A stretch of DNA of 64,000 nucleotides from Mesorhizobium sp. AR07 (lineage in GTDB: Bacteria; Pseudomonadota; Alphaproteobacteria; Rhizobiales; Rhizobiaceae), in assembly GCF_024746815.1 (NCBI RefSeq), contig NZ_CP080525.1:310001-374000 (forward strand), written 5' to 3'. Numbering within the stretch: position 1 is the first letter of the stretch; each line of letters opens with the position of its first letter. The notes beneath the pieces were generated by a model, which was given only the letters and a program-made list of their open reading frames with translations, was not told the DNA's origin and did not search any database. Below, piece after piece: positions 1 through 9,717 of this stretch. The position numbers were made by a program, and so were the translations under genes.

Positions 1-266
1 AACGTTTTCGGCGCCGGCAGCCAGCAGGATTTGTCTGTGTCGAGAGCGGCTGAAAGGGGCGCCGGCAGGTGTTGCGCTACCAATCCTGGCTTGCGGATAC
101 ATTACGCGGCGCGGCCGGACAGGCGAGTTTGCGCGGCCAGCCGGCAAAATTCGGCACGCGGCTCTTGGTGATCGGGCACAGCACTGTTAGGCTGGCGGCA
201 ACTTAAAACACGTCAAAGCGCCTGCGGCGTCCGTCATCGGTTCGCGCGGCGCCGGAAGGAACGACA
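1..266. other. Left edge, no gene recognised
   Basis: This GC-rich stretch precedes the ppx gene. The open frames here are antisense shadows of ppx and I recognise no product. It probably holds the ppx promoter and leader, but I cannot point to a convincing -35/-10 pair. Confidence 0.4.
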
Positions 267-1619
267 GTGGAAGACCGCGACACCGGCGCCGGCGCGCCGG
301 AGGTGGGCGCGTCCAGCGCTTCCCCAGGGCCGGCTGGCTCGTGGCGGCAACGCCGCCCGTCGGAGCCCCGCTCCGCGGACGGGCAGGCTGATGACGCGAC
401 CCATAACCAGAAGGGCAAGCCCAAGAAGCGGCGCAAGCGCAGGCGCGGGCGCAAGGTTTTTGCGCGCGACGATGCGCATCCCGCACAGGTCAGATCACCA
501 GTGCCCGGCAATGCCGCTGCCTCGATAGCCAAGGCGTCTCAACCGCCGGAGTCGGTGGCCGCGCCCGTCGCTTCGCCGGCACGGCCGGAACAGGGCGTGC
601 GTCGGCCGCCGCTGCACGAACTTCCCGTGTTTGCGGCACTCGATCTCGGCACCAACAATTGCCGGCTGCTGGTTGCCGTGCCGACGCGGCATGGCCAGTT
701 CCGCGTCATCGACGCCTTTTCGCGCATCGTCAGGCTGGGCGAGGGGCTCACCGCCAATGGCCGGCTCGGCCAGCCGGCGATGGACCGCGCGGTCGAGGCG
801 TTGAAGATCTGCGGCGACAAGCTGCGCAACCGCAAGATCCGAAAGGCCCGGCTGATCGCCACCGAAGCCTGCCGCACGGCCGACAATGGCGTCGAGTTTC
901 TCGACCGCGTCGAGCGCGAGGCCGGCCTGAAACTCGAGATCATCGATCGCCAGACCGAAGCGCGACTGGCGGTTTCCGGCTGCGGCTCGCTGGTCGAGCG
1001 CGACACGCAAGGCGTCGTGCTGTTCGATATCGGCGGCGGCTCGTCCGAAATCGCGCTGATCGACCTCGCCGGCCGCCGTTCGCCAAGGCTCGCCAACCAT
1101 ATCGTGTCGTGGACGTCGCTGCCGGTCGGCGTCGTTTCGCTGGCCGAGCGTTTTGGCGGCCGCACGGTGACGCGCGAGACCTTTGCCGCGATGGTCGACG
1201 ACGTCGCCGGCCGGTTGGCCAGCTTCGATGGTCGCGACCGGCTGAGCCATCTCAAGGCCAGTCCGAATTTTCATCTGCTCGGCACGTCGGGCACGGTGAC
1301 GACGCTGGCCGGCGTTCACCTTGATCTCGAACGTTACGATCGCCGCCGTGTCGATGGCCTGTGGATGGATCGCGACAGCGTCGACCGCATGGTCGAAAAG
1401 CTGGTCGGCTGGGATTTCCAGCAGCGCTGCGCCAACCCTTGCATCGGCGCCGATCGCGCCGATCTGGTGCTGGCGGGCTGCGCAATCCTCGAAGCGATCC
1501 GCGCCGTGTGGCCGTCGGAACGATTGCGCGTCGCCGACCGCGGCCTGCGCGAGGGCATATTGAGCGAACTGATGGCCGACGACGGCGTCTGGCGCAACGA
1601 TGGGCGTGGCAGAGCATGA
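267..1619 (+). CDS. ppx: Ppx/GppA family phosphatase (exopolyphosphatase / guanosine pentaphosphatase)
   Basis: The 450-aa protein is predicted to hydrolyse polyphosphate or pppGpp in the cytoplasm. The ASKHA-fold phosphate loop DLGTNNCRLL lies at about residues 126-135, and a second glycine-rich loop, FDIGGGSSEI, follows about 130 residues later. Start is GTG at 267 with GGAAGGA a few bases upstream. The first ~118 residues are an extra low-complexity segment rich in Ala, Pro and Arg, including a Lys/Arg cluster (KGKPKKRRKRRRGRK), absent from typical short family members. The stop codon lies inside a palindromic repeat. The rlmE gene follows on the same strand, a pairing seen in other alphaproteobacteria. 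Whether polyphosphate or pppGpp is preferred cannot be told from sequence. Confidence 0.88.
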   Translation: MEDRDTGAGAPEVGASSASPGPAGSWRQRRPSEPRSADGQADDATHNQKGKPKKRRKRRRGRKVFARDDAHPAQVRSPVPGNAAASIAKASQPPESVAAPVASPARPEQGVRRPPLHELPVFAALDLGTNNCRLLVAVPTRHGQFRVIDAFSRIVRLGEGLTANGRLGQPAMDRAVEALKICGDKLRNRKIRKARLIATEACRTADNGVEFLDRVEREAGLKLEIIDRQTEARLAVSGCGSLVERDTQGVVLFDIGGGSSEIALIDLAGRRSPRLANHIVSWTSLPVGVVSLAERFGGRTVTRETFAAMVDDVAGRLASFDGRDRLSHLKASPNFHLLGTSGTVTTLAGVHLDLERYDRRRVDGLWMDRDSVDRMVEKLVGWDFQQRCANPCIGADRADLVLAGCAILEAIRAVWPSERLRVADRGLREGILSELMADDGVWRNDGRGRA

Positions 1620-1741
1620 TCCCGAACCGAAGGACCGCGTCAGCGAAAAGTGGCAACCGGTTTTCGGGAAAGATCATGCTCGGACAAGATTTGAGCATGA
1701 TCCCGAAAAGTGGCCGCCGGTTTTCGGCAAAGATCATGCTC
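1613..1741. repeat. Two tandem copies of a palindromic repeat (GCATGATC...GATCATGC type)
   Basis: Two copies, 1613-1680 and 1693-1741, begin with GCATGATCCCGAA and end with AAGATCATGC, so each can fold on itself. The first carries about 20 extra bases in its left half. The ppx TGA stop (1617-1619) lies inside the first copy. A third copy is at 52191-52232. This is a dispersed rhizobial intergenic palindrome. Confidence 0.85.
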
Positions 1742-1758
1742 CAACAAGAAATTAGCCA

Positions 1759-2472
1759 ATGACCAAGAAACCGGAAAAACCAGGATCTGCCAGCATTCGC
1801 GTGCTGAAGACGCGGATCAAGAAGAAAAGCGGCCTGAAGGAATCGTCGCGCCGCTGGCTGCAGCGCCACATCAACGATCCCTATGTCCAGCGCTCCAAGG
1901 CTGACGGCTATCGCTCGCGCGCGGCCTACAAGCTGATCGAGATCGACGACAAGCACCATCTCCTGAAGCCCGGCATGAAGGTCATCGACCTCGGCGCCGC
2001 ACCCGGCGGCTGGTGCCAGGTCGCCGCCGCGCGCACGAAATCGACGGCGGAGAAGCCGCATGTCGTCGGCATCGACTATCTGGAGATGGATGCCGTGCCC
2101 GGTGCCCCGGTGCTGTTGATGGATTTCCTCGACCCGCTGGCGCCGCAAAAGCTGGCCGAGGCGCTGGGCGGTGACCCCGATATCGTGCTGTCCGACATGG
2201 CGGCACCGACGACCGGCCACAAGAGAACCGACCACATCCGCACCATGCATCTGTGCGAAGTGGCCGCCGATTTCGCGCTGTCGGTCCTGAAGCCGGGCGG
2301 GCATTTCCTCGCCAAGACTTTTCAGGGCGGTGCCGAAAACGAGCTGCTCTCCATGCTCAAGCGCAATTTTCGTTCGGTCCATCACGTCAAGCCGCCGGCG
2401 TCGCGTGATGAATCGGTCGAGCTTTATTTGTTGGCGAAGGATTTCAAAGGGCGAGAGGTGGTTAGCGAGTAG
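1759..2472 (+). CDS. rlmE: 23S rRNA 2'-O-ribose (U2552) methyltransferase RlmE (FtsJ/RrmJ)
   Basis: The 237-aa protein should methylate the 2'-OH of U2552 in the 23S rRNA A-loop on the 50S subunit, using SAM. Visible signatures are the SAM-binding motif DLGAAPGGW at about residues 76-84, the catalytic Asp in DMAAPTTG near 146, Lys in FLAKTF near 186 and Glu in ESVELYL near 220, which complete the family's K-D-K-E set with the Lys in the N-terminal SRAAYKL stretch. Length fits alphaproteobacterial RlmE, with a basic N-terminal extension. The last codons lie in a 7-base tandem repeat (AGCGAGT). A terminator-like hairpin follows. Confidence 0.93.
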   Translation: MTKKPEKPGSASIRVLKTRIKKKSGLKESSRRWLQRHINDPYVQRSKADGYRSRAAYKLIEIDDKHHLLKPGMKVIDLGAAPGGWCQVAAARTKSTAEKPHVVGIDYLEMDAVPGAPVLLMDFLDPLAPQKLAEALGGDPDIVLSDMAAPTTGHKRTDHIRTMHLCEVAADFALSVLKPGGHFLAKTFQGGAENELLSMLKRNFRSVHHVKPPASRDESVELYLLAKDFKGREVVSE

Positions 2473-2490
2473 CGAGTAGCGAGTAGCTCC

Positions 2491-2520
2491 TTTCCTTCTC
2501 CCCCTTGTGGGAGAAGGAAA
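2491..2520. terminator. Bidirectional hairpin between convergent rlmE and MFS genes
   Basis: A perfect 12-bp stem (TTTCCTTCTCCC / GGGAGAAGGAAA) with a six-base loop sits between two convergent genes. It has the CTCCCCCTTGTGGGAG core of a dispersed rhizobial repeat, so it is both repeat and probable terminator. Confidence 0.6.
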
Positions 2521-2525
2521 AGCGA

Positions 2526-3947
2526 TCAATTTCCCGGCGGGCTCACTGGTTCCAGCGTCTTCGGCGTGGTCAACCGGCCATGGCCGGAGACGGCGTTGCC
2601 GGCATCGGGCGCCAGCCGCATGAACGACAGCGACGCGGCGGCGGAAATCGCGGCGACGACGAAAAACGCGGTGTGGAAATCCGCCAGCGTCAGCGACCTG
2701 TCATTGAGGCTCGTGGACACTTCCAGGATGCCGCCGGCCACCGCCACGCCAAGCGCGATCGAAAGCTGCTGGAAGACAGCGGCGATCGGCGTCGCCTTGC
2801 TGGTGTCCTCGGCCGAAACCTCGGCATAGGCAAGCGCATTGACGCCGGTGAAGAACATCGAGCGGATGAAGCCGCCGACGAGAAGCATGGCCAGCATCAG
2901 CAGATAGGGCGTGTCGGGGGTGAACAGGCCGTTGATGGCAATCGATCCGGCAGCAACAAGCGAGCCGACGATCAGCACGCGGCGAAACCCGGCGACGCGG
3001 AAGATCAGCGCGGTGACGAATTTCATGCCGATGGCGCCGATCGCCGAGATGAAGGTGATCATGCCCGACTGGAAGGGCGTCAGTCCGAAGCCGATCTGGA
3101 ACATCAGCGGCAACAGGAAGGGCACGGCGCCGATGCCGATGCGAAACAGTGAGCCGCCAAGCACCGAGGCGCGGAACACCTGGTTGCGGAACAATTCGAG
3201 CGCGAGCAGTGGATTTTTGGCACGGCGCGCGTGCAGCAAATAGAGCGCTCCCGAGAGCAGGCCGACCGTCACCGTGATGATACCGACGAGCGGCGGCAGA
3301 TAGGGCAGGCTGACCACCGACAGGCCGAACACCACGCCGGACGCCGCAAGCCCGCTCAGCACGAAGCCAATGAAATCAAGCGGCGGGGTCTGCGTTGGTT
3401 CGGTCTCCGGCAGGAAACGCGTCGCCAGCCAGATGCCGGCCAGGCCGATCGGCACGTTGATCAGGAAGATCCAGTGCCAGGTGAAGTAGGTGGTGATGAA
3501 GCCGCCGATCGGCGGTCCGACCAACGGCCCGACCAGCGCCGGGACGGTCAGCCAGGACATCGCCGCGACGAGTTCGCTTTTCGGCGTTGCGCGCACCAGC
3601 ACCAGGCGCCCGACCGGCGTCATCATGGCGCCGCCTATGCCTTGCAGGAAGCGCGAAACCACAAAAGCCGGCAGCGAACCGGAAAGCGCGCAGGCGATCG
3701 AGCCGACGATGAAGACCGCGATCGCGGCCCGAAAGACATTCTTGGCGCCGAAGCGGTCGGCCATCCAGCCGCTGATCGGAATGAAGATCGCCAGCGACAC
3801 CAGATAGGCCGTCAGCGCCAGCTTGAGTGCGATCGGGCTGGTGTGGATGTCTATGGCAATCGCCGGCAGCGATGTCGCGATGACGGTCGAATCCATGTTT
3901 TCCATGAACAGTGCGACCGCCAGGATGAGCGGGATGGTGCGATTCAC
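2526..3947 (-). CDS. DHA2-type MFS drug/metabolite exporter
   Basis: This integral inner-membrane protein has about 14 hydrophobic segments, the DHA2 count, and probably exports drugs or metabolites by proton antiport. The N-terminus has the family motif MDSTVIATSLPAIA and the motif-A-like GWMADRFGAKN after helix 2. I chose the GTG at 3947, giving MNRTIPLILAVALF (473 aa). A TTG at 3995 is an alternative but adds a polar stretch unlike relatives. Neither has a strong ribosome-binding site. The gene is convergent with rlmE and divergent from guaB. Substrate unknown. Confidence 0.82.
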   Translation of the reverse strand: MNRTIPLILAVALFMENMDSTVIATSLPAIAIDIHTSPIALKLALTAYLVSLAIFIPISGWMADRFGAKNVFRAAIAVFIVGSIACALSGSLPAFVVSRFLQGIGGAMMTPVGRLVLVRATPKSELVAAMSWLTVPALVGPLVGPPIGGFITTYFTWHWIFLINVPIGLAGIWLATRFLPETEPTQTPPLDFIGFVLSGLAASGVVFGLSVVSLPYLPPLVGIITVTVGLLSGALYLLHARRAKNPLLALELFRNQVFRASVLGGSLFRIGIGAVPFLLPLMFQIGFGLTPFQSGMITFISAIGAIGMKFVTALIFRVAGFRRVLIVGSLVAAGSIAINGLFTPDTPYLLMLAMLLVGGFIRSMFFTGVNALAYAEVSAEDTSKATPIAAVFQQLSIALGVAVAGGILEVSTSLNDRSLTLADFHTAFFVVAAISAAASLSFMRLAPDAGNAVSGHGRLTTPKTLEPVSPPGN

Positions 3948-4232
3948 AAAACGCGTCCGAACTTGATTCTTGTACGGTCGACCGGGGGCAGCCAATACGC
4001 AGGGCGGTTATCATGGGTTGGCTCTGATGTCGTGTTAATTTGCTGTCACTTTTGTGCGACCGCAACCACGGGTGGCACAATCAAGTGTTCGAAGCCGTTG
4101 TTGTGCAACGCAATGATCGGCTTTTCATCGGCTGCGGGACGTGTTACCAGCCAGCGCCAATCCTGAAAGGGAAGAACGAGTCGGCGCTGTCCATTTCGGT
4201 CCAGCGCCTTTCATGCATTCTAAGGACTGGCC

Positions 4233-5735
4233 ATGGCAAAAATCATCGAAACGTCCACCGGCGCACTGGCGCTGACTTTTGACGACGTGCTGCTGCAGCC
4301 CGGTCATTCCGAGGTCATGCCTGGCGAGACCGATGTCCGCACCCGCATCGCCGGCGACATCGACCTCAACGTACCCATCCTGTCGGCGGCGATGGACACC
4401 GTCACCGAGGCGCGCCTTGCCATCGCCATGGCCCAGGCCGGCGGCATCGGCGTCATCCACCGCAATTTCTCGCCGGCCGAACAGGCAGAGCAGGTGCGGC
4501 AGGTCAAGAAGTTCGAATCCGGCATGGTGGTCAACCCGGTCACCATCGGCCCCGACGCCACACTTGCCGACGCGCTCGGCCTGATGCGCACCTACTCGAT
4601 CTCCGGCATTCCGGTGGTCGAGAATGGCGGTACCGGCGGCCACAAGATCGGAAGGCTGATCGGCATCCTGACCAATCGCGACGTGCGTTTTGCCTCCGAT
4701 CCGGCGCAAAAGGTTCACGAACTGATGACCCGTGATAACCTGATCACGGTCAAGGAGAACGTCGATCAGGACGAAGCCAAGCGGCTTCTGCACCAGCACC
4801 GCATCGAAAAGCTGGTGGTCGTCGACAGACAAGGCAATTGCGTCGGGCTGATCACCGTCAAGGACATCGAGAAGTCGCAGCTCAACCCGCATGCCACCAA
4901 GGATGCGCAGGGCCGCTTGCGCGCCGCCGCAGCCACCAGCGTCGGCGATGACGGTTTCGAGCGCGCCGAACGCCTCATCGATGCCGGCGTCGACCTTCTG
5001 GTCATCGACACCGCGCATGGCCACTCGCAGCGCGTGCTGGACGCGGTGACGCGCGCCAAGAAGCTTTCCAACTCGGTTCGTATCCTGGCCGGCAACGTCG
5101 CCACCGCCGCAGGCACCCAGGCGCTGATCGACGCCGGCGCCGACGCGGTCAAGGTCGGCATCGGCCCGGGCTCCATCTGCACCACCCGAATCGTTGCAGG
5201 TGTCGGCGTGCCGCAGCTGTCGGCCATCATGTCGGCGGTCGAGACGGCTCATAAATCAGGCGTCTCGGTGATCGCCGATGGCGGCATCAAATATTCCGGC
5301 GATCTCGCCAAGGCGCTCGCCGCCGGCGCAAGTGCCGCCATGATCGGCTCGCTGCTGGCCGGCACCGATGAAAGCCCGGGCGAGGTCTATCTGCATCAGG
5401 GCCGCTCCTTCAAGGCCTATCGCGGCATGGGCTCGGTCGGCGCCATGGCGCGGGGCTCCGCCGATCGCTACTTCCAGGCCGAGGTGCGCGACACGCTGAA
5501 ACTGGTCCCGGAAGGCATCGAGGGACAGGTTCCTTACAAAGGACCTGTGTCTGGCGTGCTGCACCAGCTTGCGGGCGGGCTGAAAGCCGCTATGGGTTAT
5601 GTTGGCGGTCGCGACCTTGCCGATTTCCGTGAACGCGCCACCTTTGTGCGTATATCCAACGCCGGACTTCGTGAAAGCCACGCCCATGACGTCACGATTA
5701 CCCGCGAAAGCCCGAACTATCCCGGCGGAGCCTGA
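4233..5735 (+). CDS. guaB: Inosine-5'-monophosphate dehydrogenase
   Basis: GuaB oxidises IMP to XMP with NAD+, the first committed step of GTP synthesis, as a cytosolic tetramer. The 500-aa protein is full length. It has an N-terminal barrel start ([13 protein letters not shown]), two CBS domains at about residues 95-215, the catalytic loop [11 protein letters not shown] with Cys near 316, and the flap [17 protein letters not shown] near 410-425. A membrane-protein gene starts within its last 50 bases in another frame. Confidence 0.97.
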   Translation: MAKIIETSTGALALTFDDVLLQPGHSEVMPGETDVRTRIAGDIDLNVPILSAAMDTVTEARLAIAMAQAGGIGVIHRNFSPAEQAEQVRQVKKFESGMVVNPVTIGPDATLADALGLMRTYSISGIPVVENGGTGGHKIGRLIGILTNRDVRFASDPAQKVHELMTRDNLITVKENVDQDEAKRLLHQHRIEKLVVVDRQGNCVGLITVKDIEKSQLNPHATKDAQGRLRAAAATSVGDDGFERAERLIDAGVDLLVIDTAHGHSQRVLDAVTRAKKLSNSVRILAGNVATAAGTQALIDAGADAVKVGIGPGSICTTRIVAGVGVPQLSAIMSAVETAHKSGVSVIADGGIKYSGDLAKALAAGASAAMIGSLLAGTDESPGEVYLHQGRSFKAYRGMGSVGAMARGSADRYFQAEVRDTLKLVPEGIEGQVPYKGPVSGVLHQLAGGLKAAMGYVGGRDLADFRERATFVRISNAGLRESHAHDVTITRESPNYPGGA

Positions 5736-6312
5736 TCCGTACGGGATCGGGCGGAGCCTGACGGCGACGATCCTGCGGCTGTCGCGCCACGCGGCCGCGC
5801 TCTGTTTTCTGTCGGCGGCGGTCTTCATCGCCATGACGGTGCTGGAGTTCTTCTACTTCCGGCAATTGAGCGGCGGCTTGCCGTCGCTCGACATGCGGTT
5901 TTACGGATTCACGCCGGACGAAGGTATGGCCTGGATGACGGCGCTCGGCCGGCGTGGTGGCGAGACCATTCTCGTCTGGCACTATCTGACCTTCGATCTG
6001 TTGTTCCCGGCGCTGTTGTCGGTGACGCTGGTCAGCCTGATCCTGGCCACCGGCCGGAGACTGAAGAATTTCCGCGTGCTCCCGGGGCAGATGCAGTCGA
6101 TCTTCGCTCTGGTTCTGGTGCTGCCCTACACGCTGGCCGACTACGCCCAGAACATCGCGGTGGCGCGGCTGCTGTCCGATTTCCTGTCGGCCAACCCGGA
6201 TTCGCTGTCACTCGCGTCGTCGCTGATCGTCACCAAATTCACGCTTCTTGCCGTCCCGGTGGTCGTCATCGCGATCTTCACCCTGGCGGGTCAGAAATGG
6301 CGCCAGGGTTGA
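5686..6312 (+). CDS. Hypothetical membrane protein overlapping guaB
   Basis: I do not recognise this 208-aa protein. Four hydrophobic segments are visible (starting near CFLSAAVFIAM, LFPALLSVTLVSLI, IFALVLVLPYTLADYAQN and LLAVPVVVIAIFTLA), so it is probably an inner-membrane protein. The ATG at 5686 lies inside guaB, a 50-base overlap, suggesting co-transcription. The open frame runs further upstream, so the start is not certain. A MAPEG-family gene follows after 25 bases and may belong to the same operon. Confidence 0.7.
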   Translation: MTSRLPAKARTIPAEPDPYGIGRSLTATILRLSRHAAALCFLSAAVFIAMTVLEFFYFRQLSGGLPSLDMRFYGFTPDEGMAWMTALGRRGGETILVWHYLTFDLLFPALLSVTLVSLILATGRRLKNFRVLPGQMQSIFALVLVLPYTLADYAQNIAVARLLSDFLSANPDSLSLASSLIVTKFTLLAVPVVVIAIFTLAGQKWRQG

Positions 6313-6337
6313 TGCCGGGCCGGGCAGGGAGCACTTC

Positions 6338-6757
6338 ATGAACCAGACCACGATCTTCTGGCCTGTTCTGGCGCATGTGCTGGTGATCTACATCGTCTAC
6401 GTCGCCCTGGGTCGTCGCAGATACTTTGCCGTCAAGTCAGGCGAAGCCAAGGTCGGCCAGTACAAGGTGCGCTCGACCGAGCCGGCCTCCAGCATTACCG
6501 TTGCCAGCAATCTCATCAACCAGTTCGAACTGCCGGTGCTGTTTTACGTGCTGTGTCTGACGCTGCACCTGACCAACGGCGTCAACTATCTGACCCTGGC
6601 GCTGATGTGGATTTTCGTCGCGTCGCGCTATTTCCACGCCTGGGTTCACCTCACCAGCAACAATCTGCTGCTGCGCAGCCGGTCTTTCTTCTTCGGCGCG
6701 GTTGTGCTGGCGCTGGCCTGGATCTGGTTCGCGCTGCATCTACTCGGAGTGGTTTGA
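6338..6757 (+). CDS. MAPEG family membrane protein
   Basis: The 139-aa protein has four predicted membrane helices and the arrangement of bacterial MAPEG proteins (relatives of microsomal glutathione S-transferase). Visible features are the polar loop after helix 1 (RYFAVKSGEAK), NLINQFELPVLFYVL at the second helix, and the RYFHAWVHLTSN stretch before the last helix. GGGAG precedes the ATG at good spacing. It lies 25 bases after the preceding membrane gene. Whether it is catalytic is unknown. Confidence 0.75.
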   Translation: MNQTTIFWPVLAHVLVIYIVYVALGRRRYFAVKSGEAKVGQYKVRSTEPASSITVASNLINQFELPVLFYVLCLTLHLTNGVNYLTLALMWIFVASRYFHAWVHLTSNNLLLRSRSFFFGAVVLALAWIWFALHLLGVV

Positions 6758-7088
6758 GCTGCTGTTTACCCTCCCCATGGGGCAGGGCAATCGCATATGG
6801 GAAGCCGAGGTTTTCGCCCTACGAATACCCCACCCCTAACCCCTCCCCACAAGGGGGAGGGAGACTCTCGTAGGCGCTGATCTCGGCAAACTGCCGAAGT
6901 TCGACGCCGAGTATGATGGACAAAGGCGCGCGGCAGCATTCCCTCCCCTTGTGGGGGTCCGAAGGACGGGCGAGACCCGTGTCTCGCCCCGGCAAGTTAA
7001 GGTGGGGGTCCTTCTTCGCAAGAATCCAAATGCGACTGCCCTGCCCTTGTGAGGAGGGTCGTTCCGCAAAGCGGAGCGGATAGGGCGC
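6758..7088. repeat. Intergenic block of CTCCCC/GGGGAG palindromic repeats
   Basis: No gene is seen in this 331-base stretch between convergent genes. It holds several degenerate copies of the rhizobial CCCTCCCC-ACAAGG-GGGAGGG palindrome (around 6770, 6838-6865, 6940-6960 and 7038-7060) and an inverted GGGCGAGAC...GTCTCGCCC near 6970-6990. Some may act as terminators for the MAPEG gene and rnd. Confidence 0.65.
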
Positions 7089-8240
7089 CTACAGGTCGAA
7101 CACCGCGATCTTGCGCTTGTCGAACTTGATGCCGATCTCGCCACGCACCAGTTTCAGCGCTGCCTCGCCGAACACGGCGCGCCGCCAGCCTTGCAGGGCT
7201 GGTACGTCTGCATCCTCGCCCTCGGCCGCGATGCGATCGATGTCGTCGCTGGAGGCCAGCACTTTCGAGGCCACGCCCTGTTTTTCGGCGACGATCCGAA
7301 GCAGCACCTTCAACAGTTCCGCCGCCGCGTTCGAGCCTTCGGGCGGCTGGAAGCTCTTCGGCAGTTTCGGCATCTGCTCCTTGGGCAAGGCAAGGGCGGT
7401 GTTGACCGCGCCAAGCAGGGCCGTCGCCGTCGAGGAGCGCTCCCAGCCCTTCGGCGTCGTGCGCAGTTTGCCAAGGGCTGCCGCATCGCGCGGTGCCTGC
7501 TGCGCCACTTCGTAAATCGCATCGTCCTTGAGCACGCGGCCGCGCGGCACGTCGCGTTCGCGGGCCTCACGCTCGCGCCATGCCGCCACGGTCTGCACGA
7601 TTGCCAGTTCCTGCGGCTTGCGCAGCCGCATCTTCAGCCGCTTCCAGGCGTCCTCGGGATGCGGATCATAGGTCTCGCGCGAGGTCAGAACTTCCATTTC
7701 CTCGTTCAGCCAGTGGGCGCGGTTTTCCCGCTCCAGTTCGGCGCTGAGGTGCTGATAGACCTCGATCAGATGGGTGACGTCGGCCAGAGCATAGTCGAGC
7801 TGCTTGTCGGAAAGCGGCCGGTGGCGCCAGTCGGTGAAGCGCGACGACTTGTCGAGCCGCGCCCCGGTGATCCGCTGCACGAGCTGATCATAGGAAACAC
7901 TGTCGCCGAAGCCGCAGACCATCGCCGCCACTTGCGTATCGAAGACCGGATGCGGAACAAGATCGCCGAGATGGACGATGATTTCGATGTCCTGCCTTGC
8001 GGCGTGGAAGACTTTGACCACGGCCTCGTTGGCCATCAGCCTGAAGAACGGCTTCAGGTCGATGTCGGGCGACAGCGGATCGATCAGCGCCGTCACGCCG
8101 GGTGCGGCCATCTGGATCAGGCACAGGATCGGCCAAAAGGTCGTCTCGCGGATGAATTCGGTGTCGACGGTGACGAAATCCGACTTTTCGAAAGCGGCGA
8201 GAACGGTCTCGAGTTCTTTCTGGGTGGTGATGACGGGCAT
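7089..8240 (-). CDS. rnd: Ribonuclease D
   Basis: RNase D is a 3'-5' exoribonuclease that trims tRNA precursors and other small RNAs in the cytoplasm. The 383-aa protein has the DEDDy exonuclease motifs DTEFIRE (about residue 22), FHAARQDIEI (about 80) and YALADVTHL with its Tyr (about 150), followed by one or two HRDC-type helical domains (KLRTTPKGWERSS, LLKVLLRIVAEKQGV). Start is the ATG at 8240. A TTG lies just before it. Repeats follow its 3' end. Confidence 0.93.
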   Translation of the reverse strand: MPVITTQKELETVLAAFEKSDFVTVDTEFIRETTFWPILCLIQMAAPGVTALIDPLSPDIDLKPFFRLMANEAVVKVFHAARQDIEIIVHLGDLVPHPVFDTQVAAMVCGFGDSVSYDQLVQRITGARLDKSSRFTDWRHRPLSDKQLDYALADVTHLIEVYQHLSAELERENRAHWLNEEMEVLTSRETYDPHPEDAWKRLKMRLRKPQELAIVQTVAAWREREARERDVPRGRVLKDDAIYEVAQQAPRDAAALGKLRTTPKGWERSSTATALLGAVNTALALPKEQMPKLPKSFQPPEGSNAAAELLKVLLRIVAEKQGVASKVLASSDDIDRIAAEGEDADVPALQGWRRAVFGEAALKLVRGEIGIKFDKRKIAVFDL

Positions 8241-8315
8241 CAAATCGCTTTTGGCAGGAGTAAGGTCTTCCTAGATTTCAGCCGGAAGCGCTTTCGTCAA
8301 GCTGTGGCGCCATCG

Positions 8316-9560
8316 TCATGAGGGTCCCGGCCCATCGGAATCGCCGTTTCTTCTGGCCAGCCGGGCGAAAACCGTCGAGGTGCGCAACAGCGCGGTGAAG
8401 CGGCTGCGCCTGCCTGCCGGCACGCTGGACCGGGCCTGCATGCGGTAGAGAATGACGGCGATGAAGATCGCATAGACCATGGCGCTGAACACGAACAGCG
8501 CGCTCGGCCCGAAATGCTGCATCGCGGTCGAGGCGGCGAACGGCCCGCCAATGGCGCCGAAGGAATAGAACAGCATCAGCGCCGCGTTGATCAGCACGAA
8601 TTCGCCGGTGTCGGCGCGGTCGTTGGAATGCGCCGCCGACAGCGAATAGAGCGGCATGGCGAAACAGCCGAAGATGAAGATGATGACGAAGTTGAGCGCC
8701 GGATTGCTGCCGGCGAGGAACACCAGCGCGAGTGCTGAAACCATCGCGCAGCAGGTCGTGATCAACAGTACCCGGCGCCGGTCCCAGCGATCGGAGAGGT
8801 AGCCGAGCGGATATTGGATGATGGCGCCGCCGAAGATGCCGACGCTGACGAAGGTGACGACATCCGCGACCGACATGCCGATCTGCTCGGCATAGACCGG
8901 CGACAATGTGCGAAAGGCACTGTTGGTGACGCCGACGGCGATGCAGCCGAAACAGCCCAGCGGCGAAATCCGCCAGACGCGCGCCAGGTCGAGCTTGACG
9001 TCCTCCGGCGGCGTCGGGTTGGAGCGGTCGCCGAGCGAGACCGGCACCAGCGAGAGCGTGATCATGATCGACATGATGGCGAAGATGGTGAAGCCGCCGG
9101 CGCCGAAGATCGGGATCAGGAACTGGGCGCCGGTCACGGAACCGGTGTCGACCATCCGGTAGATCGCCAGCACGCGCGCACGGTCGGTGTTGGTGACGCC
9201 GGAATTCAGCCAGCTTTCGACGATCGTGAACAGCCCGGCGAAGCAGAAGCCGCCGGCAAAGCGCACCGCGCACCACATCACCGGATCGATGACCAGCACC
9301 AGCAGCAAGGTGCCGACCGAGGCGATCGCCGCCAGCGCCGAAAACGCCCTGATATGGCCGACTGCCTTCATGATGCGGGTGATGGCCAGGCAGCCGAGCA
9401 GGAAGCCGGCGAAATAGAAGGTGCCCATGAGGCCGATATCGGAGGCGGAAAAGCCCTCCTGCGCGCCGCGCAGCGCGATCAGCGTGCTCTGCAGCCCATT
9501 GCCGCCGAGCAGAATGCCGGCGGCGAGAAGAAGCGGGATCAGCGGGCGGATGGAGGACAT
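8316..9560 (-). CDS. MFS transporter
   Basis: The 414-aa protein has about 12 hydrophobic segments and a motif-A-like GYLSDRWDRRRVLL between helices 8 and 9, placing it in the MFS. I chose the ATG at 9560 (MSSIRPLIPLLLAAGILLGG), which puts the first helix at the N-terminus. The open frame continues upstream without a good start. The next MFS gene upstream on the same strand ends 157 bases away, so they may be co-transcribed. Substrate unknown. Confidence 0.8.
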   Translation of the reverse strand: MSSIRPLIPLLLAAGILLGGNGLQSTLIALRGAQEGFSASDIGLMGTFYFAGFLLGCLAITRIMKAVGHIRAFSALAAIASVGTLLLVLVIDPVMWCAVRFAGGFCFAGLFTIVESWLNSGVTNTDRARVLAIYRMVDTGSVTGAQFLIPIFGAGGFTIFAIMSIMITLSLVPVSLGDRSNPTPPEDVKLDLARVWRISPLGCFGCIAVGVTNSAFRTLSPVYAEQIGMSVADVVTFVSVGIFGGAIIQYPLGYLSDRWDRRRVLLITTCCAMVSALALVFLAGSNPALNFVIIFIFGCFAMPLYSLSAAHSNDRADTGEFVLINAALMLFYSFGAIGGPFAASTAMQHFGPSALFVFSAMVYAIFIAVILYRMQARSSVPAGRRSRFTALLRTSTVFARLARRNGDSDGPGPS

Positions 9561-9717
9561 GAAGCGGAGCAGTTGCGTTTGAGTGATCCTTCTTGGACCA
9601 TCGTCCCCGCCATTGCCAGCCGCTTGTCCCGTCGCCAACAGGCTGATGGCCCTCACATCGCTGTTGCCACCCCCTCCAGCTTCAAAACAGGCAGCGCACA
9701 GTCCGGCGGAGAACCGT

